Part shown: positions 30,418 to 42,262 of the stretch, in pieces
How positions within the stretch are numbered: the stretch's first letter is position 1
Layout of the letters: each line of letters begins with the position of its first letter
Assembly: GCA_949358305.1 (NCBI GenBank)
Contig: OX442314.1
Location: forward strand, 51,800,662-51,864,661
Origin: Strigamia acuminata
Lineage: Eukaryota > Arthropoda > Chilopoda > Geophilomorpha > Linotaeniidae
Length of the DNA: 64,000 nt
Direction: 5' to 3'
The notes under the pieces: model-generated
What the model was told of the DNA's origin: nothing
Databases searched by the model: none
The model's input: only the letters and a program-made list of their open reading frames with translations
Made by a program: the position numbers and the translations under genes

Positions 30418-33140
30418 GTAACGGCCCGTTAACGGCCCGTTAACGGCCCGTCAACGGCCCGTCAACGGCCCGCAACGGCCCGCACGGGCCGTTAACGGGC
30501 CGTCGACGATCCCGTCACGATCCCGCAACGGCCCGCACGGGCCGTTAACGGGCCGCTGACGGTCCCGTCACGATCCCGCAACGGCCCGCACGGGCCGTTA
30601 ACGGGCCGTCGACGATCCCGTCACGATCCCGCAACGGCCCGCACGGGCCGTTAACGGGCCGCTGACGGTCCCGTCACGATCCCGCAACGGCCCGCACGGG
30701 CCGTTAACGGGCCGTCGACGGTCCCGTCACGATCCCGCAACGGCCCGCACGGGCCGTTAACGGCCCGTTAACGGCCCGTTAACGGCCCGTTAACGGGGCA
30801 AAACCGAAAACAGGATTCGAGATTAATGTCTATGAATGTTGTACGCGTTTTCACGTACGTGTTGTCGGTTGTTGATTTTTTCGATTTACGCCGTAACGGC
30901 CCGTTAACGGCCCGTTAACGGCCCGTCAACGGCCCGTCAACGGCCCGCAACGGCCCGCACGGGCCGTTAACGGGCCGTCGACGATCCCGTCACGATCCCG
31001 CAACGGCCCGCACGGGCCGTTAACGGGCCGCTGACGGTCCCGTCACGATCCCGTCACGGCCTTCGTTCCCGGACTTCGGCTCGCCGACGGCCCGTACGAC
31101 CTCACGCGGGCCGTTAACGGGCCGTTAACGGCCCGTTAACGGCCCGTTAACGGCGTAAAACCAAAAACAGGATTCGAGATTAATGTCTATGAATGTTGTA
31201 CGCGTTTTCATGTACGTGTTGTCGGTTGTTGATTTTTTCGATTCACGCCGTAACGGCCCGTTAACGGCCCGTTAACGGCCCGTCAACGGCCCGTCAACGG
31301 CCCGCAACGGCCCGCACGGGCCGTTAACGGGCCGTCGACGATCCCGTCACGATCCCGCAACGGCCCGCACGGGCCGTTAACGGGCCGCTGACGGTCCCGT
31401 CACGATCCCGCAACGGCCCGCACGGGCCGTTAACGGGCCGTCGACGATCCCGTCACGATCCCGCAACGGCCCGCACGGGCCGTTAACGGGCCGCTGACGG
31501 TCCCGTCACGATCCCGCAACGGCCCGCACGGGCCGTTAACGGGCCGTCGACGGTCCCGTCACGATCCCGCAACGGCCCGCACGGGCCGTTAACGGCCCGT
31601 TAACGGCCCGTTAACGGCCCGTTAACGGGGCAAAACCGAAAACAGGATTCGAGATTAATGTCTATGAATGTTGTACGCGTTTTCACGTACGTGTTGTCGG
31701 TTGTTGATTTTTTCGATTTACGCCGTAACGGCCCGTTAACGGCCCGTTAACGGCCCGTCAACGGCCCGTCAACGGCCCGCAACGGCCCGCACGGGCCGTT
31801 AACGGGCCGTCGACGATCCCGTCACGATCCCGCAACGGCCCGCACGGGCCGTTAACGGGCCGCTGACGGTCCCGTCACGATCCCGTCACGGCCTTCGTTC
31901 CCGGACTTCGGCTCGCCGACGGCCCGTACGACCTCACGCGGGCCGTTAACGGGCCGTTAACGGCCCGTTAACGGCCCGTTAACGGCGTAAAACCAAAAAC
32001 AGGATTCGAGATTAATGTCTATGAATGTTGTACGCGTTTTCATGTACGTGTTGTCGGTTGTTGATTTTTTCGATTCACGCCGTAACGGCCCGTTAACGGC
32101 CCGTTAACGGCCCGTCAACGGCCCGTCAACGGCCCGCAACGGCCCGCACGGGCCGTTAACGGGCCGTCGACGATCCCGTCACGATCCCGCAACGGCCCGC
32201 ACGGGCCGTTAACGGGCCGCTGACGGTCCCGTCACGATCCCGCAACGGCCCGCACGGGCCGTTAACGGGCCGTCGACGATCCCGTCACGATCCCGCAACG
32301 GCCCGCACGGGCCGTTAACGGGCCGCTGACGGTCCCGTCACGATCCCGCAACGGCCCGCACGGGCCGTTAACGGGCCGTCGACGGTCCCGTCACGATCCC
32401 GCAACGGCCCGCACGGGCCGTTAACGGCCCGTTAACGGCCCGTTAACGGCCCGTTAACGGGGCAAAACCGAAAACAGGATTCGAGATTAATGTCTATGAA
32501 TGTTGTACGCGTTTTCACGTACGTGTTGTCGGTTGTTGATTTTTTCGATTTACGCCGTAACGGCCCGTTAACGGCCCGTTAACGGCCCGTCAACGGCCCG
32601 TCAACGGCCCGCAACGGCCCGCACGGGCCGTTAACGGGCCGTCGACGATCCCGTCACGATCCCGCAACGGCCCGCACGGGCCGTTAACGGGCCGCTGACG
32701 GTCCCGTCACGATCCCGTCACGGCCTTCGTTCCCGGACTTCGGCTCGCCGACGGCCCGTACGACCTCACGCGGGCCGTTAACGGGCCGTTAACGGCCCGT
32801 TAACGGCCCGTTAACGGCGTAAAACCAAAAACAGGATTCGAGATTAATGTCTATGAATGTTGTACGCGTTTTCATGTACGTGTTGTCGGTTGTTGATTTT
32901 TTCGATTCACGCCGTAACGGCCCGTTAACGGCCCGTTAACGGCCCGTCAACGGCCCGTCAACGGCCCGCATGGAGTCGTACGGGCCGTTAACGGGCCGCC
33001 GACGGTCCCGTCACGATCCCGTCACGGCCCGTGCGGGCCGTTAACGGGCCGCCAACGGTCCCGTCACGATCCCGTCACGGCTCGTGCGGGCCGTTAACGG
33101 GCCGCCGACAGTCCCGTCACGATCCCGTAACGGGCTGAAA
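30418..33140. repeat. GC-rich satellite, block 5: 832-bp higher-order repeat
   Basis: Two types of AT-rich core module alternate. Type A (CGGCGTAAAACC) starts at 31,151, 31,983 and 32,815; type B (CGGGGCAAAACC) at 30,794, 31,626 and 32,458: each exactly 832 bp apart. Between them are 53-bp-type units rich in GTTAAC palindromes. With copia removed the array joins block 4 in register. Confidence 0.95.
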
Positions 33141-34093
33141 ACGGGAAAACTGAAAGAGTCGGGTGCGAGACCACGTGACCCGGAGTGTGGTTTTTGGGGG
33201 CGAGGGCCGTCCTCCGACCGCGCCGTGACGCGCCCCGAGTCGGATCAAGAGGCGACCCGGTCGGAAACCGAACCTCGGGGTTCCTCGAGGCGTGGTTTTT
33301 TGGGGACGGGGGGAGGGGGGGGGGGGGGGATCGGGTCGCGTGCTCCGACCGCGCCGCAACGCGATGTGGGTCGGTCACCAACTTTTGTCAATTTTTGACA
33401 AATTTCCACGGAATTTCAGCAACATTTTACGAGACGTTTCTGCCCGACTAGACACGTTTCCGCAGGTTTTAGCAAAACAACGTTAAATTCTGTGGAAATT
33501 TATCAAATGTTGACAAAATTCTGTGCAAGTTTTGTCAGATACTTACTTACTTACGATATAAACTCGAACGTCGTCCATCGACACTCTCAACATTCCACCG
33601 GACATTTTCCGGAAGAGTTTGTCCCGATCGGGACCACGCCTCGACGAAGCCCGGGACCCGGTTTCCGACCGGGTCGTTTTTGGCCCAAGTCACGGCGCGT
33701 CGCGGCGCTTTCGGAGCACGCGACCCGATCCCCCCCTCCCCCCGTTCTCAAAAACCACGCCTCGACGAAGCCCGGGACCCGGTTTCCGACCGGGTCGTTT
33801 TTGGCCCAAGTCACGGCGCGTCGCGGCGCGTTCGGAGCACATGAACCGATCCCCCCTCCCTCCCGTCACAAAAACCACGTTTTAGCGAAACCCTTGACCG
33901 GTCACAAAACCCACCGAACACCGAAAAGCAACGAACAAAACGCGCTCGGTCGCACGAACTACTCGGCCAAAACAACATCCGCAAATTCCGCATCACAGTC
34001 GCGATCAACGAAACAACGTATAGGCCGCCGTAATGTTAAAAAGCGGGACCCTTTCGCCCCCGACAAAATCCGCACACATACCCCAAGGTTAAG
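33141..34093 (+). repeat. GC-rich flank module and dispersed repeat ending CCCCAAGGTTAA
   Basis: Near-identical to 20,576-21,397 except that a roughly 110-bp segment (CCTCGACGAAGCCCGGGACC ... TTCGGAGCAC) is present twice in tandem. Confidence 0.85.
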
Positions 34094-34410
34094 CGCCGAC
34101 TGGTCCCCGTCCGGCCGCGTCCGGGCGTCGCGTCCGCACGCCTGCTTTGCCTATCCTTCGGAAGCGAGTGCACCCGCAAAATCCGCACTTTGGGAGTGAC
34201 TATTCTTCGGATTCCGGCAGGGCCAAACTCTTCCGGAAAATGTCCGGGGGAATGCTGAGAGTGCCGATAGACGACATTCGATTTTATGTCGTGGGTTTTT
34301 GTGCGGTTTGCGCCGTGTTTATTATTCGTACGAGATTTGGTATTTTCGCAGGGTTGTTGTCGCGCGAGATTCATCGGGGTAAAGCGAGTTCATCAACGAC
34401 CTCGCCGGTG
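34094..34410. repeat. Dispersed segment with GACATTTTCCGGAAGAG, inverted
   Basis: 34,165-34,290 on the minus strand matches 57,835-57,930 and, over its core, 21,001 and 33,587. No gene recognised. Confidence 0.6.
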
Positions 34411-35015
34411 AATGTTGCTAAAAATCTGTGCAAGTGTTGTCAAATATTGCCGTGATTCGATGGAATTTTTGTCAGACATTGGGAAATTTTTTTTGACTTG
34501 TCCAACGCGCCAGTAAATCGAGCGTCCACACGCGCCCACATGCGTGAACAGTGCACTCGCCCTCCGCGCCCCGTCGGCGTAGGCGCCGGCCGTCCCCCCT
34601 TTCTCTCTCTCTCTCTCTCTTCCGCCCGGGAATCGCCCTTCCGCCCGTCACCGAATTTTGTCAATATCTGATAAATTTCCACAGAATTGCAGCGACATTG
34701 TACGGGATATTTCTGCCCGATTTGACGGACTTATGTAAAACATTGTTGAAATTCCGTGGAAATTTATAAAATATTGACAAAGGTTGGTGACCGACCCACG
34801 GCGCGTTGCGGCGCGGTCGGAGCACGCGACCCAATCCCCCCCCCCCCCCCCCTCCCCAAAAAACCACGCCCCGAGGAACCCCGAGGTTCGGTTTCCGACC
34901 GGGTCGCCTCTTGATCCGACCCGGGGCGCGTCACGGCGCGGTCGGAGGACGGCCCTCGCCCCCAAAAACCACACTCCGGGTCACGTGGTCTCGCACCCGA
35001 CTCTCTCAGTTATCC
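34411..35015. repeat. GACAAATTT repeat, (CT)n and GC-rich flank module
   Basis: Second copy of 15,177-15,655, here with a shorter (CT)n and a C tract of about 19. Confidence 0.85.
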
Positions 35016-36455
35016 CGTTACGGCCCTTGGCCGTAACGGGCCGTTACGGGATCGTGACGGGACCGTCGGCGGCCCGTTAACGGCCCGAACGACTCCATGC
35101 GGGCCGTTGACGGGCCGTTAACGGGCCGTTACGGCGTAAATCGAAAAAATCAACAACCGACAACACGTACGTGAAAACGCGTACAACATTCATAGACATT
35201 AATCTCGAATCCTGTTTTTGGTTTTACGCCGTTAACGGGCCGTTAACGGCCCGCACAGGCCGTGACGGGATCGTGACGGGACCGTCGGCGGCCCGTTAAC
35301 GGCCCGCACGGGCCGTGACGGGATCGTGACGGGACCGTTGGCGGCCCGTTAACGGCCCGCACGCGCCGTGACGGGACCGTGACGGGACCGTCGGCGGCCC
35401 GTTAACGGCCCGTACGACTCCATGCGGGCCGTTGACGGGCCGTTAACGGGCCGTTAACGGGCCGTTAACGGCGTAAATCGAAAAAATCAACAACCGACAA
35501 CACGTACGTGAAAACGCGTACAACATTCATAGACATTAATCTCGAATCCTGTTTTTGGTTTTACGCCGTTAACGGGCCGTTAACGGGCCGTTAACGGCCC
35601 GTTAACGGCCCGTTAACGGCCCGCGTGAGGTCGTACGGGCCGTCGGCGAGCCGAAGTCCGGGAACGAAGGCCGTGACGGGATCGTGACGGGACTGTCGGC
35701 GGCCCGTTAACGGCCCGCACGGGCCGTGACGGGATCGTGACGGGACCGTCACGATCCCGTTAACGGCCCGTACGACTCCATGCGGGCCGTTGACGGGCCG
35801 TTGACGGGCCGTTAACGGGCCGTTAACGGGCCGTTACGGCGTAAATCGAAAAAATCAACAACCGACAACACGTACGTGAAAACGCGTACAACATTCATAG
35901 ACATTAATCTCGAATCCTGTTTTTGGTTTTACGCCGTTAACGGGCCGTTAACGGCCCGTTAACGGCCCGTTAACGGCCCGTTAACGGCCCGCACAGGCCG
36001 TGACGGGATCGTGACGGGACCGTCGGCGGCCCGTTAACGGCCCGCACGGGCCGTGACGGGATCGTGACGGGACCGTCGGCGGCCCGTTAACGGCCCGCAC
36101 GGGCCGTGACGGGATCGTGACGGGACCGTCGGCGGCCCGTTAACGGCCCGCACGGGCCGTGACGGGATCGTGACGGGACCGTCGGCGGCCCGTTAACGGC
36201 CCGCACGGGCCGTGACGGGATCGTGACGGGACCGTCGGCGGCCCGTTAACGGCTTGTACGGGCCGTTACGGGATCGTGACGGGACCGTCGGCGGCCCGTT
36301 AACGGCCCGCACGGGCCGTTAACGGGGTCGTTACGGGACCGTCGGCGGCCCGTGCGGCGGCCTCGCCAACCTCGTGCGGCCCGTTAACGGCCCGTACGGG
36401 CCGTTACGGGGCCGTTGCGGGATCGTCGGCGGCCCGTTAACGGCCCGCACGGGAC
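35016..36455. repeat. GC-rich 53-bp satellite, block 6 (inverted orientation)
   Basis: AT-rich cores at about 35,132, 35,473 and 35,839 run opposite to those in blocks 4 and 5. Regular 53-bp units fill 35,990-36,300. Confidence 0.95.
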
Positions 36456-36741
36456 AACGGGCGCCAACGAGCGCCGGTAGTCCCGGTAATTTGTTTCAAA
36501 ATAAATATTTGTCACCGTCTCCCCTCCCTCCTCCTCCTCCCCCTCCTCTCCCTCTCGAGGCCAGACACGGCCGCTCCAAAATACGAACCACGACGATGCC
36601 TCCGTACCGATAGACCGAGTGGGTCGCGCGACAGACAATGCGCGCAAACTACCGTCGGCGCACGGTGTGCACGGCGCAACACCACGGAAGTAACTACCGG
36701 TGCGCCCCTCGTGCGTGCGAGGCAACCCCGAGCTCGCTTAA
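36456..36741 (-). repeat. Right end of the 15.3-kb inverted repeat
   Basis: Reverse complement of 21,394-21,679, including a G/A-rich (GGA)n stretch. The 113-residue frame seen in both arms is antisense-compatible and probably not a gene. Confidence 0.85.
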
Positions 36742-37027
36742 AGAAGCCACGCAACAACAACCGAGTTCGTTTATCTATTTATTTATTTTTTATTCGTCTA
36801 GCATTTTAAACGAATCGATGAAAACAAATGAAAACAAACAAACAAATTAATAAACAAATCGAATACATAAAAAAATAAAATAAAATAAAATAAAATAAAA
36901 TAAAATAAAGATGAAATGAAATGAAATAAAATGAAATATTGGCCGTTTCGATCCTCGATGTCGCCTTTATCTGCCTATCCATCTATTCTGAAATGAGAGA
37001 AGAAAAGATGAGTATTCGAAGAGGCGC
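36742..37027. repeat. AT-rich spacer with (TTTA)n and (TAAAA)n
   Basis: 3' flank of the acidic gene; no coding signal. Confidence 0.7.
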
Positions 37028-37805
37028 TTAGTGGAGAATTCGCTCACTGTCCCGTTTCTTCGACTCGCGGGTAACCGCCGGTGCGTCGGAGGAGCCACCA
37101 GTGTTGGGTGGCGGCTAAAAAAAAAAAAAAAAAAAAAAAAACGAATGTTTGTCGAAATACGGGGAAAAAAAGGTGCGTACATGCACGGTGAACGTTTTCC
37201 ACCGACTGACTCACTCACCATGCGCATCAGCATTCTAACTATAGCGCGGTGCGCGTCCAACGCCAAACGCGAGAACACGGGGCCTCCAGCCGGGAGCAAC
37301 TCGACTCCATCGGCGACGTCTCGGTCGTCGCTCTCTTCCTCCTCTTCCTCTTCATCTTCTTCTTCTTCCTCTTCTTCTCCTTCTCCTCCCTCTCCTCCTT
37401 CTTCGCCCTCTCCCTCCTCCGCCACTGTCTTTGCCGGAGCCTCCAGCCCGCCCGACAAGGGAGCGGCGGACGACGTAGATGGGACGGCGTCGCTCGACGA
37501 CGAGGCGACGACGCGCGCTGGCGACGATTCTCCGTCTTGACGCGGCTGGAAAATGGAGGGGGAATAGGCGAATGAATAGACGAATGAACGACGACAATCT
37601 TGACGGATACCTTTTTGGTTGGCGCCGGATCGCCCGCTTCCCCGGGACGCTTTACCGTTCGCTGCGTCTCCGGCGACTGTGGCTGCGTCGGCGTCTCCGA
37701 CGTCCCCGGTGACGGTGGTTGCGACGGTAGCTGCGACTGCGGCGGCTGCAGCTGCGTCAGCGCCTCGTTCTCGCTCCCACTCTCGCTCTCGTTTTCGATC
37801 GGCAT
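37028..37805 (-). CDS. Three-exon acidic low-complexity protein, 202 aa
   Basis: Exons 37611-37805 (ATG first base of exon after CTCTACAG), 37219-37545, 37028-37114 (TAA). Introns are GT-AG, all phase 0; the last has a 25-nt T tract before TTTAG. Exon 1: acidic start then Gln/Pro-rich (MPIENESESGSENEALTQLQ). Exon 2: Ser/Pro-rich, then a Glu run of about 30 residues, then a more globular piece (DGVELLPAGGPVFSRLALDA and HRAIVRMLMRM). Exon 3: a basic tail (RESKKRDSERILH). A GAG/GTAAAT donor at 38,230 could define a leader intron. The style matches the other minus-strand genes here; no family recognised. Confidence 0.68.
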
Positions 37806-38230
37806 CTGTAGAGAAGGAATAAATTAAATTAAATTGAATTAAATCGAAGCGCGAGCGCGGTAAAACCGAAAGAAGAAGGGGTGGAGGTGAGGAAAAGAGA
37901 CCGAAGGACGAGCGAGAGGGGGGCGCTATAGTTTCACCGCACGACTCGTTGCACTATACGAATTGCCCCGAAACAAACGCCTATTTATTTCTTTATTTTT
38001 TTTTATTTATTCATTCATTCGTTAATCTCGTCCACTCGTTAAGTTTTATCAAATTCGTTAAACTCGTTCGTCCATTCGTCAAATTGGTCGTTTCGTCTAG
38101 CGACGAGAACAACGGCGACGCTAACGTTTACGCGAGTAACTCGGTGAGTTCGTGCATTCTGCGCACGCAAAACGCGAACGCGGCCAATTGACAAAATAAC
38201 ATTTTACAAGTAATGGTTTAATAATTTACC
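37806..38230 (-). other. Possible leader intron of the acidic gene
   Basis: Acceptor directly before the ATG at 37,805; candidate donor GTAAAT at 38,230. A short + strand GT-AG-flanked segment (38,101-38,143, reading DENNGDANVYASNS) lies within it and could be an unrelated exon. Confidence 0.35.
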
Positions 38231-38614
38231 TCCGTGTGCGAAGCGCGTGTCGCGTCCATTGTGTCTGTCTGTCTGATTTTGGCGAATGAACCGACGCGAC
38301 GCCCGGTGATAACAATGGCGATAATGACACGCGACGTAGCATACTTCTAGCTAAACAACAATAATAATAATAATTCATTAAAAAAATAAAATGAAATAGA
38401 ATAATTAAATAAACAAACAAAATAATAAATAGATAAATAAATAAATAAATAAATAAATAAGTCGAAAATAAATAAACTAGCGGCGGGACGGGCCGAGGTC
38501 AGAGATTTTGCTCCGTTCTCGCGTCTGTCTATTCCGGGTAGAGGGAGGGAGCGAACGGGCGCGCGCCGGACATCGCTCGGAATTAAAAAACGGGTAACGG
38601 GGGAAGACAGACAG
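38231..38614. other. Upstream region of the acidic gene and (AAAT)n
   Basis: Possible leader exon and promoter on the minus strand, then (TAAA)n at about 38,430-38,460. Nothing else recognised. Confidence 0.4.
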
Positions 38615-39566
38615 TCGAAATTTGATTCCCCGGTCGTGGAATCGACTCCGCGACCCGTGCTTTAACGGTTAATTGGATTATCTTCGTCGTGACTTATCGG
38701 GATAAAAATTTTATAGAAAATCGGCCGTATCGTATTTTATTTTCATCTTCCGAGGGTCTCGCGTCGTCGTTGTGGACGGGAGTCTTCCCGAACACGTTCG
38801 ACGGGCTTCGCGAATGCTTTCAGATCGGACGCGGAACTCGGGCCCGCCGCTCGGTCGAGCGGCGCCAGTACCCGCCGAGCGGCGCGGTATCCGATCAAAT
38901 AACTCCCTTGCTTCGTCACGGTCTCGGACTGGCCTTCGGGCCGGTCAAAATAACAAATAAATGAATAAATCGAAAATAGAACGCCCCCGTCCCGGCGAGA
39001 CTAGGGGCGGGTGGCGTCGTTGAGCGGCGGCAGCGGCGGCGGTAGCCCCGACGACTCGCCCCGAAAATAAGCTCCCGCACCAGCATTCCTTCGTCCGTCT
39101 AAACCTCGCAGCGCGTGCGGTCGCGTGCATTCTACTCGTGTCCGGTGTGGCGATCGGTACAGAGTAAAAAAAAGATCACCCGAAAAAGAAAGACGATTAA
39201 AGTTTTAATTCTCCGGTCGTGGAACCGACTTTGCGGTTCGTGCTTTAACCGTTAATTAGGTTATCTTCGTCGCAACTCGTCGTAATAAAAATTTCACAGA
39301 AAATCAGCCGTTTCGTATTTTATTTTCATCTTCCGGGGGTCTCGCGCCGTCGTTGTGGACGGGAGTCTTCCCGAACACGTTCGATGGGTTTTGCCAACAC
39401 TTTCAGATCGAACTCGGGACTCGGGCCCGCCGCTCGGTCGAGCGGCGCACAGTACCCGCCGAGCGGCGCGGTATCCGATACCCGTCTTTTTTAAACCTCC
39501 CTTGCTTCGTCGGTCTCAGACTGGCCTTCGGGTCGGTCAAAATAAATAAATAAATAAATAAATGAA

Positions 39567-39617
<51 letters not shown>

Positions 39618-42060
39618 GTAGGTCGGGAAATAGAACGCGTTCGTCCCGGCGAATAGTGGCAGCTGGGGTCGTCGAGTGAGTGGCGGCGGCAGCGGCAACC
39701 TCGATGACTCGCCCCGAAAATAAAGTCCCGCGTCGGCATCCCTTCGTGCGTCCTTCGTCCGTCTAATCCTCGCAGCGCGTGCGGTCGCGTGCATTCTACT
39801 CGTGTCCGATGTAGCGACCGGTACGAGGTAAAAAAAATATCACACGAAAAAGAAAGACGATTAAAATTTTAATTCTCCGGTTGTGGAACCGACTTCGCGG
39901 TTCGTGCTTTAATCGTTAATTAGATTATCGTCGTCGCAATTTATCGGAATAAAATTTTTACGGAAAATTGACATTTCCGTATTTCATTTTCATCTTTCGG
40001 GGGTCTTGCGCCGTCATAATCGGAGCGAGTCTCGCTCGATGCGTTCGACGGACTTTGTGGGAGTTTCCAGATCGCCAGCGGAACGAGGGGCCGTGGCTCG
40101 TCCGAGCGGCGCAGTACCCGTCGAGTGGCGCGGTACCCGAGTTCTTGCATCCAACGGTGGACACATCTTTGTCGAGAGCACCTCTCGGTCTCAGACCGGC
40201 CTTCGGGCCGGTCAAAAAAAATAAACAAATAAATAAATAAATAAATAAATAAACGAGTCGGCGAATAAAGGCGGTTGGGGTCGCTGGACGGTGGCGGTGG
40301 TGGTGGCAGCGGCAACCCCGACGACTCGTCGCAAAAGATAAGCTCCCGCGCCGGCATCCGTTTGCTCGTCTAAACCTCGCAGTGCGCGTGCGGTCGCGTG
40401 CATTCTACTCGTGTCCGACGTGGCGATCGGTACGGAGTAAAAAAAAAAAAGATCATCAGAGAAAGGAAGACGATTAAAATTTTAATTCTCCAGTCGTGGC
40501 ACCGACTTTGCGGTTCGTGCTTTAACCGTTAATTAGGTTATCTTCGTTGTGGCAGATTCGAATAAAAGTTTTACAAAATAATCGTCGTTTTACATTTTTA
40601 AATCATTTCCCAGGGACCGTGTACCGTCGCAGTCGATGCGAGTCCCGGTCATCGCATCCGATAGACATTGCGGACGTTTTTCAGATCGAGACTGGAGTAC
40701 CTGTTGAGTACCAAATGGCCGGTCGGTCGTTGGTGTGGTTCCGTCTCCTAAAATGTTCGTCGCCATTTTCTGTTGGTCGAGTCGCCTACCATCCAATGGT
40801 CGGTCGGTGGGTCTCGGTCTCAGACTGGCCTTCGGGCCGGTCAAAATAACAAATAAATGAATAAATCGGAAATAGAACGTCCCCGTCCCGGCCAGAATAG
40901 GGGCAGGTGGTGTCGTTGAGCGGCGTCAGCGGCAGCGACAGCCCGGACGAATCGCCCCGAAAATAAGGTCCTGCGCTGGCATCCGTTTGTTCGTTCAAAC
41001 CTCGCAGCGCTCGTGCGGTCGCGTGCATTCTACTCGTGTCCGACGTGGCGATCGGTACGGAGTAAAAAAAAAAAAGATCATCAGAGAAAGGAAGACGATT
41101 AAAATTTTAATTCTCCGGTCGTGGCACCGACTTTGCGGTTCGTACTTTAACCGTTAATTAGGTTATCTTCGTCGTAATTCGTTGGAATAAAAATTTTATA
41201 GAAAATGAGCCGTTTCGTATTTTATTTTCATCTTCCGGGGGTCTCGCGCCGTCGTTGTGGACGGGAGTCTTCCCGAACACGTTCGATGGGTTTTGCCAAC
41301 ACTTTCAGATCGAACTCGGGACTCGGGCCCGCCGCTCGGTCGAGCGGCGCACAGTACCCGCCGAGCGGCGCGGTATCCGATATAAAAGGACCCTTGCTTC
41401 GCCACGGTCTCAGACTGGCCTTCGGGCCGGTCAAAATAATAAATAAATAAATAAATAAATAAGTCCGAAAATGGAACGTATCCGTCCCGACGAATAGATG
41501 CGGTTGGGGTCGTTGAGCGACAGCGGCGGCAGCGGCAGCCCCGACGACTCGCCCCGAAAATAAGCTCCCTTACCGGCATTCCTTCGACCGTCTAAACCTC
41601 GCAGCATGCGTGCGGTCGCGTGCATTCTACTCGTGTCCGATGTGGCGATCGGTACGAGGTAAAAAAAAATATCACACGAAAAAAGAAAGACGATTAAAAT
41701 TTTAATTCTTCGGTCGTGGGACCGACTTTGCGGTCCGTGCTTTAACCGATAATTAGGTTATCTTCGTCGTAATTCGTTAGAATAAAAATTTTATAGAAAA
41801 TGAGCCGTTTCGTATTTTATTTTCATCTTCCGGGGGTCTCGCGCCGTCGTTGTGGACGGGAGTCTTCCCGAACACGTTCGATGGGTTTTGCCAACACTTT
41901 CAGATCGAACTCGGGACTCGGGCCCGCCGCTCGGTCGAGCGGCGCACAGTACCCGCCGAGCGGCGCGGTATTCGATACCCGTCTTTGTAAAAGCAGCCGT
42001 GCTTTTTCGGTCTCAGACTGGCCTTCGGGCCGGTCAAAATAATAAATAAATAAGTCGAGA
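38615..42060 (+). repeat. Tandem array of six copies of a roughly 600-bp repeat
   Basis: Equivalent points (a TTCG loop) fall at 38,935, 39,527, 40,202, 40,831, 41,421 and 42,024, so periods are 592, 675, 629, 590 and 603 bp. Each copy runs: GATTAAAATTTTAATTCTCC, a CCGAC..GCGGTT hairpin, a TTTTATTTTCATCTTCC segment, a GC-rich part, a UUCG hairpin, (AAAT)n of variable length, a GGCAGCGGC segment and GCGTGCATTCTACTCGTGTC. Copies 3 and 4 are most diverged. No consistent reading frame. It may be a satellite or tandemly arranged RNA-coding repeat. Confidence 0.85.
38929..38946 (+). other. Conserved UUCG-loop hairpin (first of six)
   Basis: Stem GACTGGCC / GGCCGGTC around TTCG (loop 38,935-38,938). 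The five other copies keep the fold; copy 3 has an all-Watson-Crick version (GACCGGCC) and copy 2 a G-U variant. Confidence 0.6.
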
Positions 42061-42119
42061 ATGGGCCACCGCCGGCCGGTGGGGCCAATCGTCGCGGGTG
42101 GGCGGGGCAGGCAGCCAAC

Positions 42120-42262
42120 CGTCCACCGATCGATCGATCGATTGATTGATCGACCGACCAATCAATCGGTTTTCAGATTTCGGGTTTTCACGGGTCCCAG
42201 GTTTTTCAGGTTTTTCAGATTTTTCAGATTTCAGATTTCAGATTTCAGATTTCAGATTTCAC
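42120..42262. repeat. (GATC)n-like and (TTTCAGA)n simple repeats
   Basis: ATCGATCGATCGATTGATTG run followed by TTTTTCAG and TTTCAGA units. Confidence 0.85.

Larger units (their letters stand above)
21394..36741. mobile_element. 15.3-kb block bounded by inverted repeats with TTAA at each edge
   Basis: 21,394 onward pairs as an exact mirror with 36,741 backward (coordinates sum to 58,135) through at least 21,751/36,384 and on into satellite. The outermost inverted bases are TTAAGCGAGCTCGGGG, and TTAA lies at both ends. The interior is satellite, the copia element and flank modules; no transposase is seen. It could be a non-autonomous giant element, or an inverted duplication of satellite plus flank. 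Confidence 0.5.

Noticed and set aside
36384-36725. 113-residue frame at both ends of the 15.3-kb block (also 21,410-21,751)
   Set aside because: Present only because the arms are inverted copies; composition is satellite-like and no start or splice context is seen.
38689-41450. Frames of 60-90 residues repeated in the 600-bp array
   Set aside because: Frames shift between copies and break at the variable (AAAT)n; no codon-level conservation.
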